In this document: piece after piece, positions 25,438 to 32,625 of the stretch
Layout: the number at the start of each line of letters is the position of its first letter
Numbering within the stretch: position 1 is the first letter of the stretch
NCBI GenBank assembly: GCA_959607825.1
Contig: CAUHNW010000005.1
Location: 99,512-163,511 of the forward strand
DNA: 64,000 nt
Direction: 5' to 3'
DNA from: HGM13006 sp900757695
GTDB lineage: Bacteria > Bacillota > Clostridia > Oscillospirales > Oscillospiraceae
The notes under the pieces: generated by a model
Told to the model about the DNA's origin: nothing
Databases searched by the model: none
What the model saw: the letters and a program-made list of their open reading frames with translations, nothing else
Program-made: the position numbers and the translations under genes

Positions 25438-25623
25438 ATGTCATGTGAAAATCAAAGACCCTGCACCTGTCGCAATATTAACTGTAAGAATCACGGCCGC
25501 TGCTGCGCCTGTGTTGCAACCCATCGGGAACGTGGCAATCTTCCATTCTGTCTCTATACCCCCGAACAAATTGCAGAAATGGAACGAAATCGCCCGAAAA
25601 TGCCGCCACCAGATCATCACTAA
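25438..25623 (+). CDS. Small cysteine-rich protein (possible zinc-binding, DUF6485-like)
   Basis: The 61-residue protein has eight cysteines: C3, C9, C11, C16, C22, C23, C25 and C38, with HG between them (CRNINCKNHGRCCACVATHR). The arrangement CxC-x4-C-x2-HG-x-CCxC followed by LPFC strongly suggests one or two bound zinc ions. It is similar to a small clostridial family (I recall DUF6485, not checked). AGAGGGAG lies 7 bases before the ATG. It is 26 bases upstream of a MATE gene and may be its regulator or an independent metal-binding protein. A different frame of the same region is longer but lacks a ribosome site. Confidence 0.7.
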   Translation: MSCENQRPCTCRNINCKNHGRCCACVATHRERGNLPFCLYTPEQIAEMERNRPKMPPPDHH

Positions 25624-25649
25624 ACATTCCGCAAGCAGGAGGATCGCAC

Positions 25650-26990
25650 ATGGAACAGGATCTTACACAAGGATCAATATCAAAAGTCTTACTCAGGTTT
25701 GTGCTGCCGTTTTTAGGCGCATCCATTTTACAATTTCTTTACTCGGTCGTCGACATGATGATTGTAGGGCAATTTGCTGATGCCGCAGCCATTTCAGCCG
25801 TTAACACCTCCGGGCAAATCATGCAGCTCATCACCGGCCTGATTTCCGGAATCGCCACTGGCGGCACCGTTTTAATCGGGCAGCACGTAGGGGCAAAACG
25901 CTATCCCTCCGTCAGTTCCGTGGCGCAGGCGCTTCTGGCGCTTTGCCTGGGACTTGGCGTTCTGCTCACAGCGGTCTTTCTCGCCGGGAACCATTTCATC
26001 ATCTCCATCATGCAGGTTCCGGCAGCGGCAGTCCTACCGGCTCAGGATTATTTGCGCATTACCAGCCTAGGGATTCTTTTTATCGCCGGATATAACGGTA
26101 TTTCCGCAATTCTCCGGGGTTTGGGAGATTCCAAACGCCCCATGTATTTTGTGGGCTGCTCCTGTATCCTCAACATTTTTGGAGACTTGCTGCTGGTTGG
26201 CGGATTCCGAATGGGCGCCGCCGGTGCCGCACTGGCAACCATGCTTTCTCAAGCAGTTGCCTGTATTCTGGCTCTGCTGTTTCTCCTTCGCGGAACGTTG
26301 CCGTTCCCATTTTCCTGCAATCCTCGGAAGGCACAGCCTGCGATCATGGGGCAGGTGCTCCACCTTGGCATTCCCCTGGCTGCACAGGATGTGCTGGTGA
26401 ATCTCTCCTTCGTCATGATTACGGCCATTGTCAACCACATGGGGCTGACCCAATCCGCCGCAGTGGGCGTGGTAGAGCGAATTATTGGCTTTGGTATGCT
26501 GATTCCCATCGCCTTCCTCTCGGCGCTGTCCGCATTCACGGCGCAAAATGTAGGCGCCTGTGAGCTGGAGCGGACAAAATCCGGCCTGAAGCTCTCGATT
26601 TTGCTTTGCCTCATTGTGACTGGAATCTTTACCGGATTGATCGAATGCTTCCCCGAAGCTGTCTCCAGACTGTTTACCAGTGACCGCGCCGTTGTGTCCA
26701 ACTGCATTCTCTATCTGCGCACCTATTCGCTGGATATTCTAATGGTATCCTTCGTATTTTGCTTCAACGGATTTTTCTCCGGCTATGGAAAGACCACCTT
26801 TACTATGCTCAACTGTGTTCTTTCCACGTTTTTGGTTCGGGTACCGCTGGTTTATTTGTTCAGCATCCTTCCGAATACCAGTTTACTGCTCATTGGTATC
26901 GCCGCGCCAACAGCCTCTTTGGTTCAAATCGTTATGCAGCTAATTTACTATCGTGCAGGAAACTGGAAACACATAAAATTGGCTCCATAA
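25650..26990 (+). CDS. MATE-family efflux transporter (second paralogue)
   Basis: The 446-residue protein begins EQDLTQGSISKVLLRFVLPFLGASILQFLYSVVDMMIVGQFAD, a MATE N-terminus (quoted part: LQFLYSVVDMMIVGQF), with about 12 membrane segments and repeated AxVALQNIGA-like helices. Compared with the MATE at 13563 it is clearly diverged, so the substrates probably differ. Start at the ATG after AGCAGGAGGATCGCAC. It follows the Cys-rich small gene by 26 bases. Confidence 0.92.
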   Translation: MEQDLTQGSISKVLLRFVLPFLGASILQFLYSVVDMMIVGQFADAAAISAVNTSGQIMQLITGLISGIATGGTVLIGQHVGAKRYPSVSSVAQALLALCLGLGVLLTAVFLAGNHFIISIMQVPAAAVLPAQDYLRITSLGILFIAGYNGISAILRGLGDSKRPMYFVGCSCILNIFGDLLLVGGFRMGAAGAALATMLSQAVACILALLFLLRGTLPFPFSCNPRKAQPAIMGQVLHLGIPLAAQDVLVNLSFVMITAIVNHMGLTQSAAVGVVERIIGFGMLIPIAFLSALSAFTAQNVGACELERTKSGLKLSILLCLIVTGIFTGLIECFPEAVSRLFTSDRAVVSNCILYLRTYSLDILMVSFVFCFNGFFSGYGKTTFTMLNCVLSTFLVRVPLVYLFSILPNTSLLLIGIAAPTASLVQIVMQLIYYRAGNWKHIKLAP

Positions 26991-27080
26991 ACGCAGTAAT
27001 ATATGTTGTGATTACGATATGCCGCTTAATTGGATCAATTGAGTTCAAATGAGTGATATCTATTTTGTACTGCATGCCCA

Positions 27081-27118
27081 GAAAAGGTTCCGAGTTTTCA
27101 TAAATTCGGAGCCCTTTC
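27081..27118 (+). terminator. Terminator after the second MATE gene
   Basis: AAAAGG-TTCCGA pairs with TCGGAG-CCCTTT (one mismatch, one wobble) across a 12-base loop. The sequence is related to the hairpin at 27562-27599. Confidence 0.6.
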
Positions 27119-27182
27119 TCTTTGTCTTTATTATAAAAACAGTTCTACGTCAATAGTTGGTGGAAATCAATAAAGTAAGATT

Positions 27183-27350
27183 CTATGCCCGAAGCCACGT
27201 GTCCGAGATACATTCTTCTGCATCCTCCGGGGAGCATAAAATTTTGTAGGCCACAACATTACAGTAGCTCCCATACTTTTTATCACTTTCCTGAATTGCC
27301 TGCTCTGACCGTTCAAAATACAAGGCAGTGATTTTGTCATCCTCCTTGAT
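27183..27350 (-). pseudogene. Remnant of an ECF-type RNA polymerase sigma factor gene
   Basis: Minus-strand translation from 27350 gives KEDDKITALYFERSEQAI, then QESDKKYGSYCNVVAYKIL, then CSPEDAEECISDTWLRA, followed by TAG where the family has Trp. This is region 1/2 of the sigma-70 ECF group whose members read ALYxERxExAIxExxxKYGxYC and EDAEECVNDTxLxAWN. The remaining two-thirds of the gene is missing. An AGGAGG ribosome site precedes ATC in place of a start codon. The region 26991-27666 otherwise holds no gene; a 7-base inverted repeat TTCGACT/AGTCGAA lies at 27382-27411. Confidence 0.65.
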
Positions 27351-27561
27351 GGTACCTCCTGGAGGGCTAGAAAATCAGCGCTTCGACTGTATTGACGTAA
27401 TCATAGTCGAAAGGTCTCAATCCGACAAGTGGTTTTGAATTTTTTAACGGAGTACCTATCCGACAGGCACCCCAAAACCGAATCGTTATCATGTTTATCC
27501 TCTACCGAGTGATAAAGAAAGCACGGGGAGTTTACCTGTAAATACAGTGGATGCATATATC

Positions 27562-27599
27562 AGAAACGGTTCCGAATTGATCAATCCGGAACCGTTTCT
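27562..27599. terminator. Terminator-like hairpin
   Basis: AGAAACGGTTCCG (27562-27574) pairs with CGGAACCGTTTCT (27587-27599). It is similar in sequence to the hairpin at 27081-27118; together they flank the sigma remnant. Confidence 0.65.
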
Positions 27600-27666
27600 C
27601 GTGTCTTCATTCAAAAAAACAGAGTCTGCCTTTCCTTTGAAGCTGACTTAAATTGTGCACATTCCA

Positions 27667-27873
27667 TTATTGCTTTTTGTTGGTTCGTCCTACTAAATAG
27701 TCAATGGTAACATTATAGAAGTCTGCCAGTATTATAAGGTAATCAATTGGAATGGTGCGAATGCCTTTTTCATACCGCCGATATACTTCGCGTTTGCAGC
27801 CCAATTTATCCGCAATTTCCTGTTGGGTCAAATCATGATCGATTCGTAGATCTTCCAGCCGTTGAAACAGCAT
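27667..27873 (-). CDS. Small XRE-family (Cro/CI-like) DNA-binding protein
   Basis: This 68-residue protein is a lone helix-turn-helix domain: LRIDHDLTQQEIADKLG and REVYRRYEKGIRTIPIDYLI form the two helices, ADFYNVTIDYLVGRTNK ends the domain. It carries no sensing domain, so it probably acts as a constitutive dimeric repressor. AGAGGTGAGG precedes the ATG. Four near-palindromic sites follow its start (27894-27942 and 28172-28220), which are its most likely targets. Confidence 0.9.
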   Translation of the reverse strand: MLFQRLEDLRIDHDLTQQEIADKLGCKREVYRRYEKGIRTIPIDYLIILADFYNVTIDYLVGRTNKKQ

Positions 27874-27884
27874 AGCCTCACCTC

Positions 27885-27942
27885 TTGACTATGCTATCAT
27901 TCAGTGGCATAATATATTCGATATTGCTACCATACAGTAGTA
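27885..27942 (+). promoter_or_regulatory. Duplicated promoter-operator, copy 1
   Basis: TTGACT (27885-27890), 17-base spacer, CATAAT (27908-27913), with near-palindromes CTATCATTCAGTGGCA (27894-27909, in the spacer) and CTACCATACAGTAGTA (27927-27942, downstream). The site spacing is 33 bases. It is about 80% identical over 60 bases to copy 2. Confidence 0.65.
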
Positions 27943-28090
27943 TTCTAATTTGTATTTTATGCTGGAATAATTGCTTTTCAAAAATCATTGCATGAACAGG
28001 TTCGATCGTTTTTTACCTTCAGATTTCTCCAGCGCAAACAAAATAATTTGCGAGATGGTCTCTGCATAAAGCAGGGATCATCTTTTTATT
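27920..28090 (+). ncRNA. Candidate short transcript of about 170 bases
   Basis: Starts about 7 bases after the copy 1 -10 box and ends at a strong terminator at 28054-28090, so it is bounded by promoter and terminator signals but contains no gene I recognise. A 25-codon frame at 27992-28069 (starting MNRFDRFLPSDF) overlaps the terminator stem and lacks a good ribosome site. It may be a regulatory RNA, a leader remnant, or a tiny peptide gene. Confidence 0.35.
28054..28088 (+). terminator. Rho-independent terminator inside the XRE-SLH intergenic region
   Basis: GATGGTCTCTGC (28054-28065) pairs with GCAGGGATCATC (28071-28082), 10 Watson-Crick pairs and 2 wobbles, 5-base loop, followed by TTTTTATT. 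Confidence 0.8.
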
Positions 28091-28162
28091 CAGCGACACG
28101 ACCACCTTGCAGTTATCACATGTCGTCTGCTCATTCATGCTTTCGCTTCGTCTTTTCGTCCC

Positions 28163-28220
28163 TTGACAATACTACCATTTGGTGGCATAATATATTTTGT
28201 TTTGCTACCATATGGTGGTA
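28163..28220 (+). promoter_or_regulatory. Duplicated promoter-operator, copy 2 (drives the SLH protein)
   Basis: TTGACA (28163-28168), 17-base spacer, CATAAT (28186-28191), with palindromes CTACCATTTGGTGGCA (28172-28187) and CTACCATATGGTGGTA (28205-28220), spacing 33 bases. The start codon of the downstream gene is 138 bases after the -10 box. Confidence 0.7.
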
Positions 28221-28328
28221 TTCTGTTCTATGTTTTAATTGCTGTTTTCTCGTTTTTTCAGAACAAATTGAATTTTCAGCCATGAATCATCAGAACACAA
28301 ACTTTTCAAAAAGGGGCGACAGAAAAAT

Positions 28329-30062
28329 ATGAAGAAAACAATTTGCCGGATCATTTCCGGCTTGTTGGTCGCTGTCATCGCATTGGCGGCTATGGCGGTT
28401 CCTGCTATGGCGGCCGATGACTTTGTTGATGTTCCATCCAATGCATGGTATTTTGATACCGTGGAATTTGCGGCTGCACACGATCTGGTAAACGGTACAT
28501 CCGAAACGACATTCTCTCCAAACAGCAATATTTCCAGAGCACAATTTGTCACTATTCTTTACCGTGCTTTTGGTGCAAACGAAGTAATCAATCCCAGCTG
28601 GGAATTTTCCGATGTTCCTGCCTCCAGCTATTATCGTGATGCTGTTTATTGGGGACTCAACTATGGTATTGTTTACGGCACTGGTAAGTATACTTTCTCT
28701 CCCAAGAAGGACATTACCCGGCAGGAAGCAGTTGTAATGCTTGGGAGAACAATCACACAGCTGTCCATCAACATTGTAGATGCCGATAACCCGACTTTGG
28801 AATTCTCAGATGCAGACATAATTGCAGACTGGGCAATGGATTCTGTTGACCTGATGCGGCAAAAGGCCCTGATTACTGGCTATACCGATGGTACATTTCG
28901 CCCCAAAAAGAACATGACAAGAGCCGAAGGTACAACGGTACTGGTTCGGTTTGTGCAGGCAGCTACCGAGCCGCCGGAACGTCCAAAGGATATCGATCAG
29001 ATTCACTTTATTAGCCTGCATGGTGCAGCCAGTGATTCTACGCTCGTAGAAAGTCAAGGGAAGTATATGCTGGTGGACGCTGGAAACCCGGATGCATCTG
29101 TTGGCGGAAATTACGCCGTTGAAGACAATCGTTACAATGGTGACGCTGTTGTTTCCTATCTTCGCAGCATCGGTGTGACCCATCTTGATTATCTGGTCAT
29201 GACCCATAACCATTCCGATCATATCGGCGGCGTTCCGCTTCTTTGTAAAAACGGATTTGTTGATTCCAATACCACCGTATATTATCGCACCAACAAACGT
29301 ACCGATGAAGACACCCAAACAGACTATCAAAATGTGGAATATCTCACTGCTGCACTTGATAGCTTAGAGTCTGTAAATGCCAATATCATCAGCCTCTTGG
29401 ACACCAATACTACCGAATTGTCCTTCGATATGGGTAATTTCCATATTGATTTCAGAAATCTGGATGAAGACCATGATGGTAAAGTTGATTTTTGCACAGA
29501 AGATGAAAATAGAAATTCCATTGTTCTGAAAATCACAAAGGGTGATTTTTCCGCGCTCTTGGCCGCTGACCTCGATCTGGCTGGTGAAAAAAAACTTTTG
29601 GAAAACGGTGACCTGTCAGACATCGACATTCTTAAATTAAGCCATCACGGCTACAACACCTCTAATTCCTTCTACTGGCTCGACACAATTCATCCATCTG
29701 CAACGGTTTTGACAAGAGACCAATGGTATACCGGAGAAAATGACGGTATGGTGTCTTACGCTTGTCTCAAGGATAAAAGGATCCCCGTATACGCTTGTGA
29801 TAGTCAGAAAAAGGCAATCATTGTTGATATTCAGGATGATAACTATACAATATATGATATTAACAACTTGTTTTCCAAAGTAGCAGCAGCCGAGCTTACA
29901 CAGCCAATTGCAGATGGTTTTTATTATTGGTCTGAAAAATTTATTGGCGAGAAAAATGCTGTAAAAATTGAAGATGGAAAAATGGTTAAGGACGATTCTC
30001 GTACGAATGACGCTGGTGAAACCTATCACTTCGATCACAATGGCATTGGCACTATGCAATAA
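28329..30062 (+). CDS. Secreted SLH-domain protein with a metallo-beta-lactamase (ComEC-like) domain
   Basis: The 577-residue protein has a signal peptide (about residues 1-29, cleavage after AMA), three SLH modules (about 31-75, 90-135 and 155-210) that should anchor it to the cell wall polymer, and a metallo-beta-lactamase fold. The metal site is THNHSDHIGG (His293, His295, Asp297, His298) and KLSHHGYN (His439); AADLDL and ILxLSHHG match the ComEC/competence-like lineage. No membrane segments follow, so it works outside the cell, possibly as a nuclease or phosphodiesterase on released DNA or nucleotides (inference). No canonical Shine-Dalgarno is visible; the nearest purine-rich run is GGGGCGACAG. 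Confidence 0.9.
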   Translation: MKKTICRIISGLLVAVIALAAMAVPAMAADDFVDVPSNAWYFDTVEFAAAHDLVNGTSETTFSPNSNISRAQFVTILYRAFGANEVINPSWEFSDVPASSYYRDAVYWGLNYGIVYGTGKYTFSPKKDITRQEAVVMLGRTITQLSINIVDADNPTLEFSDADIIADWAMDSVDLMRQKALITGYTDGTFRPKKNMTRAEGTTVLVRFVQAATEPPERPKDIDQIHFISLHGAASDSTLVESQGKYMLVDAGNPDASVGGNYAVEDNRYNGDAVVSYLRSIGVTHLDYLVMTHNHSDHIGGVPLLCKNGFVDSNTTVYYRTNKRTDEDTQTDYQNVEYLTAALDSLESVNANIISLLDTNTTELSFDMGNFHIDFRNLDEDHDGKVDFCTEDENRNSIVLKITKGDFSALLAADLDLAGEKKLLENGDLSDIDILKLSHHGYNTSNSFYWLDTIHPSATVLTRDQWYTGENDGMVSYACLKDKRIPVYACDSQKKAIIVDIQDDNYTIYDINNLFSKVAAAELTQPIADGFYYWSEKFIGEKNAVKIEDGKMVKDDSRTNDAGETYHFDHNGIGTMQ

Positions 30063-30086
30063 GACTCTCAACCTTCTACTATAGGA

Positions 30087-30116
30087 AGGCGGCTTCGCAT
30101 CTGCGAAGCCGCCTTT
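30087..30116 (+). terminator. Terminator of the SLH gene
   Basis: Perfect 14-base arms AAGGCGGCTTCGCA and complement, 2-base loop, followed by TTCC. Confidence 0.9.
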
Positions 30117-30155
30117 TCCTTTACATAACAACAATTTTTCTTGTGTATCACATAG

Positions 30156-30198
30156 AAAAAAGGACTGCTGCATCTGTACTCCTGCAGCAGTCCTTTTT
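30156..30198 (-). terminator. Terminator of the YitT gene
   Basis: AAAAAGGACTGCTGCA (30156-30171) and complement (30183-30198); T-run on the minus strand. Confidence 0.85.
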
Positions 30199-30223
30199 AT
30201 CAATTTTCAGATTTCTGTCCTTC

Positions 30224-31093
30224 TCAGCGATAAGCCTTATCCATTGAAAACCCACGGCCACTGACCTCGCTGACTCGGCTCACTACCACAAAGCTCTCGG
30301 GATCAATTTCCCGGATCAGCTTTTCCAGCCTCGGCAGCTCCCGATTGGAGATCACACTGAACACCAGTTCTGTATCTCTCTGCAAATATCCGCCTTTTGC
30401 ATGGATAATGGTAACGCCCCGATCCAACTCCGACAGAATTTTCTCTCTGATTTCATCAGCTTTTAGACTGACCACCTTAACCTCTGTTTTAGAAGTTCCC
30501 GTCAGGATCAATCGATCCAATACCACCGTATAAATCAGTACAAGCACAATGCCATACAAGGCCATATCCATACTGTTATAGGGAATCTGTATCAGTAGAA
30601 TACAGAAGTCAAAAACATATAGAGACACCGAAACAGGGATTTTCAAATACCGTTCCAGAATCAACGGGGGGATATCCATTCCGCCGCTGGACGCTCCCGC
30701 ACGAATGATGATACTGAGCGAAAGCCCAATTCCAAGTCCGGAGAACAGCACATTCAAAAAGATATCCTGGGTCAGCACCATATCCCCCAGCAGGTGCTCC
30801 AACACCCGCAGAGAAAGCGGATAGGCAAAGGTACTGATCACTGTTGTAATAGCAAACTGCTTTCCCAGCAGCAAAAGCCCCATCAAAAGCATTGCAACAC
30901 CAAAAATCAGCACAGTCAGAGAGACGGAAATTCCCCAATAGTGATTCATGGCCAGTGCAATTCCGGTGGTTCCGCCGGTAATCAGTCCAGATGGAATCAG
31001 AAAAAGCCTTGCAGTCAGCGCATAAAGCACGTTTCCGGCAATCACACATACACCCGAGGCACATGCACGAACTATTTTGTTTCCATTGTGCAC
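30224..31093 (-). CDS. YitT-family (DUF161/DUF2179) membrane protein
   Basis: The 289-residue protein has five to six hydrophobic segments over about residues 1-190 (family motif LFLIPSGLITGGTTGIAL and SGLGIGLSLSIIIRAGASSGGMD) and a cytoplasmic C-terminal DUF2179 domain (about 205-285, GVTIIHAKGGYLQRDTELV). The function of YitT proteins is not established. GTG is the start, preceded by AAGGAGCG. It follows the ABC operon after a 21-base gap on the same strand. Confidence 0.88.
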   Translation of the reverse strand: MHNGNKIVRACASGVCVIAGNVLYALTARLFLIPSGLITGGTTGIALAMNHYWGISVSLTVLIFGVAMLLMGLLLLGKQFAITTVISTFAYPLSLRVLEHLLGDMVLTQDIFLNVLFSGLGIGLSLSIIIRAGASSGGMDIPPLILERYLKIPVSVSLYVFDFCILLIQIPYNSMDMALYGIVLVLIYTVVLDRLILTGTSKTEVKVVSLKADEIREKILSELDRGVTIIHAKGGYLQRDTELVFSVISNRELPRLEKLIREIDPESFVVVSRVSEVSGRGFSMDKAYR

Positions 31094-31114
31094 ACAAAAA
31101 CGCTCCTTATGTGA

Positions 31115-31648
31115 TTATTTTTCATTTTCCAGCGGAACCTTGATATAACCCCGCAGATCCTTGATCAGTGCTTCGGGCATCTGGTCCCCATTGGCTGCTG
31201 TACCGATTTTTCCAGAGCCCTCAGCGGTGCCCATCATCAGGCCAATGGCGCCCTGATAGGCCCCAGAGCCGCCCACGATCACATTGACCAGTACATCACG
31301 GCGCTCACCTTCCTGATCCAGCGGCAGCTCAATGGAGCCCTTACCGCGAACCGCAAAGATACCGTCCCATGCGTAAATATCGCCGTCTTCCATATGATAG
31401 ACGCAGAACAGAGAGGTATCATAGGTCTTCTGCCAATATTCACTGAAATAGTTTTCCAGAGGGTATTCCTTTGCCTCATCGAACCCGGTTCCGCAGTAGT
31501 AGCGGCTGGGTCCAAAGGGGTGGAACCAGCCCACGCCGCCATGCTCTGTGGTGCCGCTGGTCCAAGTTTCCGTCTGGGCATAGCCCGCCTGATATTTCAT
31601 CTGCACTTCATAGCAGCGGTATTTATTTTTACTTCCCCATGTTGCCAT
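31115..31648 (-). CDS. Uncharacterised protein, last gene of the oligopeptide ABC operon
   Basis: This 177-residue soluble protein ends with VNVIVGGSGAYQGAIGLMMGTAEGSG, a Gly-rich beta-hairpin resembling that of allene-oxide-cyclase-like beta-barrels, and has an aromatic middle (GWFHPFGPSRYYCGTGF and FCVYHMEDGDIYAWDG). No catalytic residues are evident. Assignment to the barrel fold is weak. GAAAGGAGTTTTATTT precedes the ATG, and it lies 14 bases after the oppF-like gene, so it is probably co-expressed with the transporter. Confidence 0.6.
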   Translation of the reverse strand: MATWGSKNKYRCYEVQMKYQAGYAQTETWTSGTTEHGGVGWFHPFGPSRYYCGTGFDEAKEYPLENYFSEYWQKTYDTSLFCVYHMEDGDIYAWDGIFAVRGKGSIELPLDQEGERRDVLVNVIVGGSGAYQGAIGLMMGTAEGSGKIGTAANGDQMPEALIKDLRGYIKVPLENEK

Positions 31649-31662
31649 AAATAAAACTCCTT

Positions 31663-32625
31663 TCAGAATGTTCCAAGGTTGTGGCAAGCCACAAAGTGAT
31701 TCGGTGAAACCTCTTTCAGCTCCGGCTGCGACTTTGTACATGCCTCCGTAGCATGGGGACACCGATCTGCAAATCGACATCCGGGCTTTGGATTCACCGG
31801 TGAGGTGATTTCCCCCTGAAGGATCACCTGCGCAGCAGGCTGATCGATCACCGGCAGAGGGATTGCGGAGAGCAGACCCTGTGTATAGGGATGCAAGGGA
31901 TGCTCAAACAGCTCCTCAGCACTGCTTTTTTCCACCACGGTGCCCACATACATGACCATAATATCGTCAGAAATATAGCGAACCACTGAGAGATCATGGG
32001 TAATAAACATATATGCAAGACCGTTTTGCTCCTGCAGATCCTGCAATAGATTCAGAATCTGTGCCTGAATGGAAACATCCAGTGCAGATACCGGCTCATC
32101 GCATACGATAAACTGCGGGTTCATGGCCAGTGCCCGGGCAATTCCGATTCTCTGACGGCGGCCACCGTCCAATTCATGGGGATAAGCATAGGCCAGCCGA
32201 TGCGCCAAGCCCACCGTATCCATTAGCTCCAAAACCCGCTGATGAAGCTCTTCCTGATTTTTGCAAGCCTTATAGACTCTCAGAGGCTCTGCGATCAGAT
32301 CAAAGACGCAGAAACGTGGATTCAATGAAGAATAAGGATCCTGGAACACCAGCTGCATATCCCGATACAGATGCTTCTGCTCCCGGCTGGAAAGGCCCAC
32401 AATGCTCTTTCCATGGAACAGGATCTCACCCTCTGTGGCTGGAGCCAAACCGAGAATGGTACGACCCAGCGTTGATTTTCCGCAGCCAGACTCTCCAACC
32501 ACACCCAGCGTTTTTCCGGCGTCAATGGTAAAGGAAACATCATCTACCGCATGGAGCATACCACCAGGCGTCTTAAAATACTTTTTCAGGTGCTGAACAT
32601 CCAGAAGATGTGTAGACTCACTCAT
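31663..32625 (-). CDS. Oligopeptide/dipeptide ABC transporter ATP-binding protein (OppF-like)
   Basis: The 320-residue ATPase has Walker A GESGCGKST (about residues 40-48), signature LDGGRRQRIGIARAL, where Asp replaces the Ser of LSGGQ, Walker B IVCDEPVSALD, the switch His in ITHDLSV, and the oligopeptide-type C-terminal segment GCRFADRCPHATEAC. It energises uptake together with the oppD-like protein. It overlaps that gene by 4 bases (ATGA) in the operon oppA-B-C-D-F plus one. Confidence 0.93.
   Translation of the reverse strand: MSESTHLLDVQHLKKYFKTPGGMLHAVDDVSFTIDAGKTLGVVGESGCGKSTLGRTILGLAPATEGEILFHGKSIVGLSSREQKHLYRDMQLVFQDPYSSLNPRFCVFDLIAEPLRVYKACKNQEELHQRVLELMDTVGLAHRLAYAYPHELDGGRRQRIGIARALAMNPQFIVCDEPVSALDVSIQAQILNLLQDLQEQNGLAYMFITHDLSVVRYISDDIMVMYVGTVVEKSSAEELFEHPLHPYTQGLLSAIPLPVIDQPAAQVILQGEITSPVNPKPGCRFADRCPHATEACTKSQPELKEVSPNHFVACHNLGTF

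Noticed and set aside
25400..25780. 126-codon frame overlapping the Cys-rich gene and MATE start
   Set aside because: It crosses two better-supported genes with ribosome sites and has no domain pattern.
27988..28332. 114-codon frame between the XRE gene and the SLH gene
   Set aside because: It starts with TTG without a ribosome site, runs through a terminator and a promoter, and the residues look random.
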